A stretch of DNA of 64,000 bases. Source: Pseudoalteromonas tunicata. Lineage in GTDB: Bacteria > Pseudomonadota > Gammaproteobacteria > Enterobacterales > Alteromonadaceae. Of this stretch, positions 44,951 to 54,246 are shown one piece after another. The stretch covers positions 2,768,001-2,832,000 of the forward strand of contig NZ_CP011032.1 in NCBI RefSeq assembly GCF_002310815.1, given 5' to 3'. The notes under the pieces are model-generated. The model was not told where the DNA came from. It saw nothing but the letters and a program-made list of their open reading frames with translations, and ran no database searches. The position numbers were made by a program, and so were the translations under genes. How positions within the stretch are numbered: the stretch's first letter is position 1; each line of letters opens with the position of its first letter.

Positions 44951-46724
44951 TATGTGATTGAGCATGCCATAACTTGGCATATTGACCATTTAGGGCTAAC
45001 AACTGCTGGTGATTACCGCGCTCTGCTAATTCTCCATTAGCCAGCAAAATAATTTCATCGGCATCAACAACTGTTGATAAACGATGGGCAATCACTAAGG
45101 TTGTATGACCTTTTGATACCGATTTAAGCGTATTCATTATTTGCGCTTCATTGTGGCTGTCGAGTGATGAGGTTGCCTCATCAAAAATAAAAATTGCGCT
45201 ATTTTTTAGCAATGTACGGGCAATCGCGACCCGCTGTTTTTCTCCACCCGATAGTTTTAAGCCTCGTTCACCCACCTCGGTCTGAACACCTTTAGGTAGG
45301 GCTGCAACAAAATCACCTAGCTGGGCGTCATTTATTGCTTGTATTACTTGCTCATCGGTTGCTTCTAAGTCACCGTATCGTACATTTTCTAAAATACTGT
45401 TGTTAAACAGCACTGTATCTTGCGGGACTATGCCAATTTGTTTACGCAATGAATCTATTGTTAGTGTGCTTATATTTTGGCCATCGATTTGAATACTGCC
45501 ACTTTCTATGTCATAAAAACGATAGAGCAATTTTGTTAGGGTAGATTTACCTGCGCCACTGGGGCCAACAATTGCTACTTTTTTACCACCTGCAATACTG
45601 AAACTAAGATTTTTAATAATCTCTCGCCCTTTGCCGTAAGAAAAACAAACATTGTCAAATCGCACCGCGCCTTGCCTTAATACTAAGGATTGAGGATCGG
45701 ATTGCTCTTTAATCGCTGTTGGCTGAGCAAGTAAATCAAACATATTCTCAATATTGGTGAGCGAGCCTTTTATTTCGCGATAAACAAAACCTAAAAAATT
45801 GAGTGGCATAAATATTTGCATCATAAACGCATTCACTAATACAAAATCACCAATAGTCATTTTACCTTGCTCAACATCCAGTGCTGCAAGGACTAACATT
45901 GCGGTCATCGCCAGTGCAATGATAAGCGCCTGGCCTGCATTTAAGTTAAATAACGATAAACGATTACTACGACGGGCATTTTCCCAATCAGCCAAAGCTT
46001 TATCGTAGCTGCGCTCTTCGTGCGGTTCGTTATTAAAATATTTAACAGTTTCAAAGTTCAACAAACTATCAAGCGCACGAGAGTTCGATTGATTATCCGC
46101 AAGGTTAGCTTCACGAATGTACTTTAGGCGCCAATTAGTAACCTTTATGGTAAAAAACACATATGCCACCACCGCAAGCGCAATAATGCACGCATACTTA
46201 AGGCCGTAATTAACCGATAAAATACCAATTACAAAGGCAAGTTCAATAATGGTTGGGCCAATATTGAAGACAAAAAAGCGCATCACAAAACTAATGCCCG
46301 ATACACCACGCTCAATATCGCGAGCCAGTCCACCAGTTTTACGTGACAAGTGAAAATCTAAATCTAATTGATGTAAATGAGAGAAAACCTGTAAACCAAT
46401 GCGACGCATCGCGCGCTCAGTGACTCGACCAAACAACATATCACGCAACTCGCCAAACAATACATTGGCAAATCGCACTAATCCGTAAGCTACAACCAAG
46501 CCCAAAGGGGCAGCAAGTAAGGCACTGTGCGGTTGACCATTTAGCGCATCAACTGCATATTTTAGAATAAAGGGCAATGCAACACTGGCTAATTTTGCAA
46601 AAACCAAACACAAAAAGGCTAAAATAATCCGATGCTTAAACTCTAATAAATAGGGCCAAACTTTTTTAAAAACCGCTAAGTTAAAACTATCATTTTCATT
46701 GGGCGTGCTAAAACCGTGGCGCAT
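44934..46724 (-). CDS. ABC transporter, Atm1/HMT1-type half-exporter
   Basis: A 596-residue fused membrane and ATPase half-transporter. Six helices are followed by a nucleotide-binding domain with Walker A GPSGAGKSTL, signature LSGGEKQRVAIART and Walker B IFIFDEATSSLD. The opening VWPYLLEFKHRIILAFLCLV and the GRVTERAMRRIGLQVF segment fit the Atm1/ABCB7 branch, which exports glutathione-linked metal or sulfur compounds. Lipid A exporters (MsbA) are the alternative but fit less well. It is monocistronic on the reverse strand at the edge of the EPS locus, and probably unrelated to it. Confidence 0.85.
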   Translation of the reverse strand: MRHGFSTPNENDSFNLAVFKKVWPYLLEFKHRIILAFLCLVFAKLASVALPFILKYAVDALNGQPHSALLAAPLGLVVAYGLVRFANVLFGELRDMLFGRVTERAMRRIGLQVFSHLHQLDLDFHLSRKTGGLARDIERGVSGISFVMRFFVFNIGPTIIELAFVIGILSVNYGLKYACIIALAVVAYVFFTIKVTNWRLKYIREANLADNQSNSRALDSLLNFETVKYFNNEPHEERSYDKALADWENARRSNRLSLFNLNAGQALIIALAMTAMLVLAALDVEQGKMTIGDFVLVNAFMMQIFMPLNFLGFVYREIKGSLTNIENMFDLLAQPTAIKEQSDPQSLVLRQGAVRFDNVCFSYGKGREIIKNLSFSIAGGKKVAIVGPSGAGKSTLTKLLYRFYDIESGSIQIDGQNISTLTIDSLRKQIGIVPQDTVLFNNSILENVRYGDLEATDEQVIQAINDAQLGDFVAALPKGVQTEVGERGLKLSGGEKQRVAIARTLLKNSAIFIFDEATSSLDSHNEAQIMNTLKSVSKGHTTLVIAHRLSTVVDADEIILLANGELAERGNHQQLLALNGQYAKLWHAQSHTKGDI

Positions 46725-46929
46725 TCAGTAACCTATTAATGTTAGAGTTATAATTAAATATTAAACAACCAATCCACAATCTGAAATTCAGATGATAATT
46801 TACATACGCTGATTTATCGTTAACCTGTGAAGAGTTCATTTACTTGAGGCAGATAAATGCCTTTTATATCTCAAGTAAGTGCCAGTATATACCTTAGCGA
46901 ATAATGACTGTAAAAAAAGTGAAGTGAAT

Positions 46930-47718
46930 ATGATTTGGCAAACAGCAAACAATATTGCAACCCAGGCATTAGAAAATAACTCATTACAGCCTATTGCATC
47001 TCAATTGGTCACTACATACGCCCACGGTGTGCAATTTACTTATCATTTAAGAAATGAATTTGCCGAAAAAAAACCGCACCAAACCACTCAAACAAATAAC
47101 CCTTTTTTACCTCATGAACCCGCTATGTTTGTCGCACAATGTGGTTTGCAACATAAAGTATTATTGAATAAATATCCGGTTATCCAACCCCACTTGCTGG
47201 TCTGTGCCAATCAATTTGTGGCTCAAAATACTGTATTAAACCTATCCGATTTTAACGCTTGGTTGCGCATCATTAATGATAAAAGCGCTCAGCACCCTAC
47301 ACTTGGCTTTTATAATTCAGAACCCACAGCAGGAGCAAGCCAACCTCACAGGCATATGCAAGTGGTACAACTTACCTTAGCACTCATAGATGAGCGCCCT
47401 TATCTGAGTCATTTTTTAGCTGGCGCTGACTTTGTTGCCTATCACAATAGCGACCCACAAACACTCTACACAGTTTATTTAAAAGGTCTTTCAGCTCTCA
47501 ATTTAATGAAAAACGAGCAACAAACACATCCTCACAACCTTTTGGTTACGCATAATTTACTTTGGATCTTGCCACGAAGCCAAGTTCAAACCGATGGCAT
47601 TTATGCCAATGGATTAAACTTTGCAGGGCATTTTCTTCTTAAAAATAAAACGCAACTGACTTGGCTACTCGAGCACGATCCCTTTGATATATTGAAGAAG
47701 TTAATCAAAATTAACTAA
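46930..47718 (+). CDS. ATP adenylyltransferase-like protein (Ap4A phosphorylase family)
   Basis: A 262-residue protein from ATG 46930 (MIWQTANNIA); the frame opens at a GTG at 46879. The HIT-superfamily active site is ASQPHRHMQVV, where the central His is the expected nucleophile. The N-terminal FLPHEPAMFVAQ and LLVCANQFVAQN segments match the APA1/APA2-type enzymes. These split diadenosine tetraphosphate with phosphate to give ATP and ADP. It has no operon partner; the peptide transporter gene follows after 268 bp. Such proteins are common in marine gammaproteobacteria and cyanobacteria. Confidence 0.82.
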   Translation: MIWQTANNIATQALENNSLQPIASQLVTTYAHGVQFTYHLRNEFAEKKPHQTTQTNNPFLPHEPAMFVAQCGLQHKVLLNKYPVIQPHLLVCANQFVAQNTVLNLSDFNAWLRIINDKSAQHPTLGFYNSEPTAGASQPHRHMQVVQLTLALIDERPYLSHFLAGADFVAYHNSDPQTLYTVYLKGLSALNLMKNEQQTHPHNLLVTHNLLWILPRSQVQTDGIYANGLNFAGHFLLKNKTQLTWLLEHDPFDILKKLIKIN

Positions 47719-47986
47719 CCGCATTCGTCTGACCACTTAGAATTTATAGCTTTTGCTTATCAAAAGCTTTTCCTTGATAGGCGGTCTATGTATACTGGCT
47801 CGATGCATTTTGCCCAACCAATCCAATTTTTATGCATATTTACCGAATAATATATGTATAAAAAATGCATTGATGGCATCTTACATAATACTTGGCCACC
47901 CGTTCACTTTGCGTCATTCATGTCTGCTTAGAAACACATAAAATATAAATAAGGCCGCAACAATAGTTTTAATTAGGAAGTTAACA

Positions 47987-49414
47987 ATGAGTTCAATTCC
48001 AAAAACAGGCGACTTTTTAGGTCACCCTAAGGGTTTATTCCTGTTATTCGGTACCGAAATGTGGGAGCGTTTTGGTTATTACGGTATGCGTGCCATCTTA
48101 GTTTTGTATCTTGTCGCTATGGTGCAAGATGGTGGATTTGGCTGGAGCAATGCTGATGCACTTAGCTTATACGGTACCTTCACCATGGCTGTTTATATCA
48201 CGCCATTATTTGGTGGTTGGTTAGCTGATAATGTTTTAGGTCAGCGTAAAGCCATTATTATTGGTGGTTTACTCATGGCTGCAGGTCATTTCACTATGGG
48301 TATTCCGCATAGTGCACTTGCGGGACAAGAAGTGAACGTTTTTTATCTTGGTTTAGTTTTATTATGTTTGGGTAATGGTTTATTTAAACCTAACATCTCA
48401 ACTATGGTGGGCGACTTATATCAAGAAGGTGACCAACGTCGTGATGGCGCATTCACCATTTTCTACATGGGTATTAATTTAGGTGGTGCATTAGGCCCAT
48501 TAGTAGCCGGAGCTGTTGCTGCATCACTAGGATGGCAATACGGTTTTGTTGCTGCAGGTATCGGTATGGTACTTTCTGTTTTACTACAACTTGCACTAAG
48601 CAATAAATACTTAGGTGACATTGGTGTTGTGCCTGCTGCAACACTTGCTCAACAACGTTCAAACTCAGATACCAAAGAGCCACTAACAAAAGTTGAGATG
48701 GATCGTATCAAAGTTATCTTCACGATGAGTGTTTTTAGTATCATCTTCTGGATGGGCTTTGAGCAAGCCGGTGGTTTAATGAATTTATTCGCCAATGATT
48801 ACACTAATCGTGTATTGATGGGCTTTGAGATCCCAGCTTCTTGGTTCCAATCGCTAAATTCTTTATTCATCATCATATTCGCACCTATGGTTGCGATTGT
48901 TTGGTTAAAACTTGATAAACGCGAACCTAACTCACCGGTTAAATTCGCTATTGCTCTTGTTTTCTTAGCGCTTGGTTTCTTAACTATGGTGCTTGCACTT
49001 GCCACTCAAGGTCAAGGTGAACAATTACAAATCAGCATGATGTGGTTAGTGCTTTTCTACTTATTCCACACTTTAGGTGAATTATGTTTATCACCTATCG
49101 GTTTATCTATGGTAAGTAAACTTGCTCCACTGCGCTTAGCCTCATTACTAATGGGTATTTGGTTCCTATGTACTGCGATTGCAAATAAAATTGCTGGTTT
49201 TGTTGGTTCTTATCTTGGTGAAGGTGAAGAGGCCCTTGGTAATGCAATGGGGATTTTCATCGGCTTAGGCGCAACAGCGTTAATCTCAGCGGTAGCAATG
49301 TACTTATTAAGTGATCGCTTAGTAATATGGATGCATGGCGCTGAAGGTCAGGCACCTATAAAAACCGAAGAGCAAATTCTAAACGAAGAATTAAAAGTAA
49401 CCGCTTCTCGTTAA
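47987..49414 (+). CDS. POT-family proton-coupled di/tripeptide transporter
   Basis: A 475-residue MFS transporter with about 12-14 membrane helices. It has the POT hallmark ExxERFxYYG, seen as EMWERFGYYGMRAIL. Other POT marks are GGWLADNVLGQRKAI, GNGLFKPNIS and FYMGINLGGALGPLVAG. It imports small peptides with protons. It has its own GTTAGGAAG-like ribosome binding site (TAGGAAGTTAAC) and a strong terminator directly downstream, so it is monocistronic. Confidence 0.94.
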   Translation: MSSIPKTGDFLGHPKGLFLLFGTEMWERFGYYGMRAILVLYLVAMVQDGGFGWSNADALSLYGTFTMAVYITPLFGGWLADNVLGQRKAIIIGGLLMAAGHFTMGIPHSALAGQEVNVFYLGLVLLCLGNGLFKPNISTMVGDLYQEGDQRRDGAFTIFYMGINLGGALGPLVAGAVAASLGWQYGFVAAGIGMVLSVLLQLALSNKYLGDIGVVPAATLAQQRSNSDTKEPLTKVEMDRIKVIFTMSVFSIIFWMGFEQAGGLMNLFANDYTNRVLMGFEIPASWFQSLNSLFIIIFAPMVAIVWLKLDKREPNSPVKFAIALVFLALGFLTMVLALATQGQGEQLQISMMWLVLFYLFHTLGELCLSPIGLSMVSKLAPLRLASLLMGIWFLCTAIANKIAGFVGSYLGEGEEALGNAMGIFIGLGATALISAVAMYLLSDRLVIWMHGAEGQAPIKTEEQILNEELKVTASR

Positions 49415-49891
49415 GTTTAATTCTATTTAAAACCCGCACCTTGTTGCGGGTTTTTTTTTGCGTCTACCGTCTATCAGTTCAAAAACCTAAAAATGGACAC
49501 AAATCTTTACACTTGAAAATTAGTTTAATTGATTAATATTTCACAGTACTGACTATTTTATAGAAACGCTGAATTTTCCACATCGCCAAAAAATATAATT
49601 TTTAACATTAAAAATCATAAAGTTATGAATTATTATTTTTAAATTTTCTTTTCAAACTCGGTTAAATAGTTCGTTCTCAGGTAAAAATAAGACAAACAAC
49701 TTCCCTAACGATTCAAAACCGAATTAGGACAGAGTCACTTTTTTCAGCAGCCAAATACATTGTCCGTATAAATTTACAAAACCAAGTTTGACTAAATGAA
49801 GCCGCCCTCTTCCACTTGATCACAGAATCAGGAATCATCCGCACAACAGCAAGTAACACTAAGCGCCTTAATCGGCCCAGTATTCGGAGTT
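49415..49891. promoter_or_regulatory. hppD upstream region with two TyrR-box-like sites
   Basis: 477 bp, with no gene recognised. Besides the terminator at its left end it holds two 18-bp matches to the TyrR box TGTAAA-N6-TTTACA. TGGACACAAATCTTTACA (49494-49511) lies about 380 bp before hppD. TGTCCGTATAAATTTACA (49761-49778) lies 113 bp before the hppD start. Both keep the essential G and C at positions 2 and 17. With tyrR in this window, TyrR control of hppD is plausible. The space between the sites is AT-rich and otherwise featureless. Confidence 0.5.
49429..49459 (+). terminator. Rho-independent terminator of the POT transporter gene
   Basis: The stem AAACCCGCA / TGCGGGTTT is followed by a run of nine T. 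Confidence 0.93.
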
Positions 49892-50944
49892 ATGAACATG
49901 AGTGAAGTATTAAATCCTTTAGGATTAGTGGGTATTGAATTTACAGAATATGCCACTCCAGATGCAGATTATATGGAAAAGGTTTTTACTGATTTTGGTT
50001 TTTCCAAATTAAAAAAATTCAAAGGTAAAGACATTGTTTATTTCAATCAAAACGATATTCACTTCTTACTGAACAATGAACGTGAAGGTTTCTCGGCTGA
50101 GTTTGCCAAAAGCCACGGCCCAGCAATTTGCTCTATGGGCTGGCGTGTAGAAAATGCCCAAAAAGCATTTGATGTTGCAGTTGAGCGTGGTGCAAAACCA
50201 GCAACTGATTCAGCAAATAAAGATTTACCTTACCCTGCAATATATGGCATTGGCGACAGCCTAATTTATTTCATCGAAGTATTTGGTGATAAAGGCTCTA
50301 TCTTTGAAAACGACTTTGAAGATTTAAGCGAACAAAACCTAGTTGAAGATAAAGGCTTTTTGCGTATCGATCATTTAACTAACAACGTTTATAAAGGCAC
50401 TATGGAAACATGGGCTAATTTCTACAAAAACGTGTTTGGTTTTACCGAAGTGCGTTATTTCGATATCAAAGGTCAAAAAACAGCGCTTATTTCATACGCG
50501 CTTAAATCGCCATGTGGTACTTTCTCTATCCCAATCAATGAAGGTAAAGACAACAACAATAACCAAATTGATGAGTACTTAAACGAATACAATGGCCCTG
50601 GTGTTCAGCATTTAGCATTTTTAACCAATGACTTAGTAAGCTCATTAGATAAACTTGATAAATCAACCATTGCCACGCTTGATATCATTCCTGAGTACTA
50701 TGAAACGATTTTTGATCGTGTGCCTTGGGTTAAAGAAGATAAAGAAAAAATTAAAGAGCACCAAATCTTGGTTGATAGTCAAAGTGAAGATTGTTACTTA
50801 CTGCAAATTTTCTCTAAAAACCTATTTGGCCCAATCTTCATTGAAATGATCCAACGTGTTGATGATGGCGGTTTTGGTGAAGGTAACTTCCAAGCGCTAT
50901 TTGAATCTATCGAACGTGATCAAGAGCGCCGTGGCGTACTTTAA
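49892..50944 (+). CDS. hppD: 4-hydroxyphenylpyruvate dioxygenase
   Basis: A 350-residue non-heme iron enzyme that converts 4-hydroxyphenylpyruvate to homogentisate in tyrosine degradation. Two vicinal-oxygen-chelate domains are visible. The iron ligands are the His in RIDHLTNNV, the His in GVQHLAFLTND and the Glu in FIEMIQRV near the C-terminus. The opening LNPLGLVGIEFTEYATPD is the usual bacterial one. ATG 49892 and 49898 are both possible starts. fahA follows, but behind a terminator-like hairpin. Confidence 0.95.
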   Translation: MNMSEVLNPLGLVGIEFTEYATPDADYMEKVFTDFGFSKLKKFKGKDIVYFNQNDIHFLLNNEREGFSAEFAKSHGPAICSMGWRVENAQKAFDVAVERGAKPATDSANKDLPYPAIYGIGDSLIYFIEVFGDKGSIFENDFEDLSEQNLVEDKGFLRIDHLTNNVYKGTMETWANFYKNVFGFTEVRYFDIKGQKTALISYALKSPCGTFSIPINEGKDNNNNQIDEYLNEYNGPGVQHLAFLTNDLVSSLDKLDKSTIATLDIIPEYYETIFDRVPWVKEDKEKIKEHQILVDSQSEDCYLLQIFSKNLFGPIFIEMIQRVDDGGFGEGNFQALFESIERDQERRGVL

Positions 50945-50972
50945 TTAACGGCTCAGTTAATTAACTCAAAAT

Positions 50973-51000
50973 AAGCAGTGGCATTTATGCCCTGCTTTTT
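50973..51000 (+). terminator. Terminator-like hairpin between hppD and fahA
   Basis: The stem AAGCAG-(T)-GGCA / TGCC-CTGCTT has a TTTA loop and ends in TTTTT. It suggests that fahA is at least partly transcribed from its own promoter. Confidence 0.75.
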
Positions 51001-51083
51001 CTGTATTGGACTTTAAATAATTTTAATCGCCACCATTTGTACTACAATACTGGCCGATTGTGCATCGCACCAAAGGAAATAAA

Positions 51084-52394
51084 ATGAATTTAATCAATGA
51101 AACACACGATATTAATCTAACTAGCTGGGTTGAATCAGCCAACACAACAACTGACTTTCCAATTCAAAATTTACCTTTTGCTGTATTTCGCCGTAAAGGC
51201 AGCAGCGAAGCGTTTCGTGGCGGTGTAGCAATTGGTGATCAAGTTGTTGACTTAGCCGTTGTGGATGCTGCAAATATTTTTTCTGGCCTAGCGCAAGAAG
51301 CTGTCCACGCAGCCAATGCGCCAAGCCTTAACGAATTTATGGGAATGGGCCAAGCTCATTGGTCAGCGCTTCGTTTAGCATTATCACAAGCATTACGTAC
51401 TGGTTCAGCGCACCAAGCCTCTTTTGAAGCAGCCTTAATTGCTCAAGCTGATATCGAGTTTAGCCTGCCATGTCGCATTGGTGATTATACCGACTTTTAT
51501 ACTTCGATTTATCATGCAACTGCGGTCGGTCGTTTATTTCGCCCAGATAACCCATTATTACCAAACTACAAATGGGTTCCAATTGGCTATCACGGTCGCT
51601 CATCATCAATTGATGTTTCTGGTCAAACATTCCATCGCCCAAATGGTCAAACAAAAGCACCTGATGCTGAGATTCCTTCATTTGGACCATGTAAACGCTT
51701 AGATTACGAGCTTGAACTCGGTATTTATTTAGGTAAAGGAAACAAGTTAGGTGATGCAATTGCTATTGAAGATGCAGAAAACCATGTCTTTGGTTTATGT
51801 GTATTTAATGATTGGTCGGCACGTGATTTACAAGCGTGGGAGTACCAACCACTTGGTCCATTTTTAGCGAAAAACTTTGCATCAACGGTTTCACCTTGGA
51901 TTGTGACGACTGAAGCGCTTGCGCCATTTAAAACCAATTGGCACCGTGATGAAAACGATCCACAACCATTGTCTTACTTAGATTCAACAGCTAATCGTGA
52001 AGCTGGTGCATTTGATATTCAAATGGATGTATTACTTGAATCAGAAAAAATGCGCACTGAAGGTACACCTGCGAGCAAGTTATCGCAATCAAGTTTTAAA
52101 CATTCATACTGGACCGTCGCTCAAATGGTGACGCACCATACGGTGAATGGTTGTAACTTCTTACCAGGCGATATGCTTGGCTCTGGCACACAATCAGGCC
52201 CAGAGCATGAAGAAGCAGGCTCAATGCTTGAGCTTTCGCGTGGCGGTAAAGAGTCTATTACCCTTAATAATGGTGAAACACGCACATTCTTAAACGATGG
52301 TGATAAAGTCATTATGCGCGGCTGGTGTGAAAAAGACGGCTTTAAACGCATTGGGTTTGGCTCAGTAGAAGGAACTATTTTACCTGCTAAATAA
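51084..52394 (+). CDS. fahA: Fumarylacetoacetase
   Basis: A 436-residue hydrolase splitting fumarylacetoacetate into fumarate and acetoacetate, the last step of tyrosine catabolism. Key parts: the N-terminal SH3-like domain, then the catalytic FAH domain with DYTDFYTSIYHATAVGRLFRP (metal Asp and the catalytic His), YELELGIYLGKGN (metal Glu), FNDWSARDLQAWEYQPLGPF and GDMLGSGTQSGP. I chose ATG 51084 because AAAGGAAATAAA precedes it; the frame opens at a GTG at 51060. The middle enzyme of the pathway, homogentisate dioxygenase, is not encoded in this window. Confidence 0.95.
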   Translation: MNLINETHDINLTSWVESANTTTDFPIQNLPFAVFRRKGSSEAFRGGVAIGDQVVDLAVVDAANIFSGLAQEAVHAANAPSLNEFMGMGQAHWSALRLALSQALRTGSAHQASFEAALIAQADIEFSLPCRIGDYTDFYTSIYHATAVGRLFRPDNPLLPNYKWVPIGYHGRSSSIDVSGQTFHRPNGQTKAPDAEIPSFGPCKRLDYELELGIYLGKGNKLGDAIAIEDAENHVFGLCVFNDWSARDLQAWEYQPLGPFLAKNFASTVSPWIVTTEALAPFKTNWHRDENDPQPLSYLDSTANREAGAFDIQMDVLLESEKMRTEGTPASKLSQSSFKHSYWTVAQMVTHHTVNGCNFLPGDMLGSGTQSGPEHEEAGSMLELSRGGKESITLNNGETRTFLNDGDKVIMRGWCEKDGFKRIGFGSVEGTILPAK

Positions 52395-52400
52395 TAACTA

Positions 52401-52436
52401 AGTGCTGGAGTTCAAATGAACTCTAGCACTCCTTTG
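52401..52436 (+). terminator. Hairpin downstream of fahA
   Basis: The inverted repeat AGTGCTGGAGTTC / GAACTCTAGCACT has an AAAT loop and one mismatch. The T-tract after it is weak (CCTTTGT). Confidence 0.65.
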
Positions 52437-52513
52437 TGACACTCAAATCAACGAAAAACTAGATTTTTTGATAAATCTTGGTATCTTTGAATAAAAAATA
52501 ATACTCGGCTTCC

Positions 52514-53785
52514 ATGTTTAAAATAATAACAAACTGTTTTTTATGGTTATTTCAAGAGAAACAACTTTTTGTCCGCCAAAATGGCGCGGTTAAATTTGTT
52601 ACTTTTTCAAGCTTTTTACAGTTTTTATTGTTTTTAACGATTGGCGGTGCCATCGCGTGGACGGCCTTTACCAGTAATCAATTTTTTACCTTACATCAAA
52701 CCGTTGTCGAAAAAGACCAAGCTATCGCTCAAGTAAAAGCCGAATTAGCCGCACTTAATCAAGCTTATGCCGAAAAACAAGAAACCTTACAGACTCAACT
52801 TGCTAAACTCAATCAGCAACAAACTTTGGTTCATGATTTAATTGAATCAATGCCTGGCACAATTGAACCTGATACTACACTCAAGCAGGTGCTCAGTAGC
52901 GAATTAGATCAAAGCGATATTCCGCTTGAAAACCAAACAGAAACTGCATTTACCGAACATTTACCAGAAGATGATTCACAGTTTGTGCCAGAGGTGCCTC
53001 AAGAACTTGACAGCAAAACACCACCAGTACAAACACCGGCAGTAAAATCTGAATCTGAGCAATCAAAACCGGCAACATCACAAATAAAGTCCGTACATTT
53101 ACTGCAAGTGATGGATGAACAACAAAACCAACTTGCAGCGGTTGACCTGAACTTAGAAAATAATTTCACCACTCTTTTGAACAAAGTCTTACAACGAAAA
53201 AATACCCTACAAGCGGCCATCGATAATTCAGGTATAAATTTGGCACTAGCTTTGCCACAAGCAAGCCAAGCGCAAGGTGGACCTTTGTACCAAGTCTCTC
53301 AAGCACCTCTTTCAGACACGCAACAATTACTGGTTGAAAATTTAATTACACTTAAAGAGCTTGAAGAAGCCATTAGCTTATTACCCAATCAGTTACCTGC
53401 TAAAGATTTTTACATTTCCAGTAGCTATGGGGTTCGAAAAGATCCTATGACAGGTAAAGCAGCAATGCATAAAGGCATTGATATGGCGGGCTGGAAAAAT
53501 ACTAAAATATTCAGCCCTGCGAATGGCATCGTCAAAAGAGCGGGCAATAACGGTGGTTACGGTCGTTTTATTGAGATTGAGCATGAAAATGGATTTGTTA
53601 CGCGTTTTGGCCATTTAGCCAAAATAAAGGTTAAAACCGGACAAAAAATAGAAAAAGATGAGCTTATCGGATTAATGGGCAGCACAGGTCGCAGTACCAG
53701 CACTCATTTACACTACGAAGTACTTCATAATAATAAACACGTCAATCCATTAAAATTAGCAAAGGCATTTGCCCATGTTCTCTAA
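52514..53785 (+). CDS. M23-family metallopeptidase with coiled coil (cell-wall hydrolase)
   Basis: A 423-residue inner-membrane-anchored protein. A membrane helix lies at about residues 35-55 (FLQFLLFLTIGGAIAWTAF), followed by a coiled coil (about 65-110) and a low-complexity acidic linker. The C-terminal LytM/M23 domain has SSYGVRKDPMTGKAAMHKGIDMAG (first His and Asp ligands), RFGHLAKI and THLHYEV (the H-x-H ligand). The zinc site is intact, so it is probably an active DD-endopeptidase. Its end overlaps the bactofilin gene by 11 bp, a pairing known from cell-shape systems. Confidence 0.9.
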   Translation: MFKIITNCFLWLFQEKQLFVRQNGAVKFVTFSSFLQFLLFLTIGGAIAWTAFTSNQFFTLHQTVVEKDQAIAQVKAELAALNQAYAEKQETLQTQLAKLNQQQTLVHDLIESMPGTIEPDTTLKQVLSSELDQSDIPLENQTETAFTEHLPEDDSQFVPEVPQELDSKTPPVQTPAVKSESEQSKPATSQIKSVHLLQVMDEQQNQLAAVDLNLENNFTTLLNKVLQRKNTLQAAIDNSGINLALALPQASQAQGGPLYQVSQAPLSDTQQLLVENLITLKELEEAISLLPNQLPAKDFYISSSYGVRKDPMTGKAAMHKGIDMAGWKNTKIFSPANGIVKRAGNNGGYGRFIEIEHENGFVTRFGHLAKIKVKTGQKIEKDELIGLMGSTGRSTSTHLHYEVLHNNKHVNPLKLAKAFAHVL

Positions 53786-54161
53786 AAAACAGATCCCATC
53801 ATTAATTTCAGCCGATGTTATCCTCGAAGGTGAAATTAAAAGTACTGGTATGATCCAATTCGATGGCACCATTACAGGCCAAATTAGTGTCAATCATTTA
53901 ACTGTCGGAGAGTTAGGCACAGTTAATGGTAGTATTAAAGCCGATGAAGTCATCATCAAAGGTAAAGTTGCAGGTTCGGTGCACGCCAACAGAGTAATCT
54001 TAGAAAAAACAGCTAAAGTAGAAGGTGATATTTTTCATCAAACCATCAGCATCGCTACAGGTGCATCGGTTGCCGGGACCATCAAACAACTTACTGAAGC
54101 TGAAAATGTGACAGATATTGCAGCATCAAAAGTGTCTAAATCAGCTAAAACGGCTCCCTAA
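53775..54161 (+). CDS. Bactofilin (polymer-forming cytoskeletal protein)
   Basis: A 128-residue bactofilin (DUF583). It is a regular beta-helix of short repeats: GEIKSTGMIQFDGTITGQIS, LTVGELGTVNGSIKADEVIIKG and ANRVILEKTAKVEGDI, with flexible ends. Bactofilins self-assemble into filaments and position cell-wall enzymes. I chose ATG 53775 (MFSKKQIPSL) with AAAGG upstream; the frame opens at a TTG at 53769. The 11-bp overlap with the M23 peptidase gene implies coupled translation and joint function. Confidence 0.92.
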   Translation: MFSKKQIPSLISADVILEGEIKSTGMIQFDGTITGQISVNHLTVGELGTVNGSIKADEVIIKGKVAGSVHANRVILEKTAKVEGDIFHQTISIATGASVAGTIKQLTEAENVTDIAASKVSKSAKTAP

Positions 54162-54246
54162 GTACTCATTCAGTTACAATTTCATAAACACACTGCTGCT
54201 GTTGGTAGTGTGCTGCAAATAACAATTATTTTAAGGTCTTCTTTGT

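Noticed and set aside
47753..47941. Forward 62-codon open frame before the peptide transporter gene
   Set aside because: No ribosome binding site, Cys-rich random-looking composition, and it sits in a probable promoter region.
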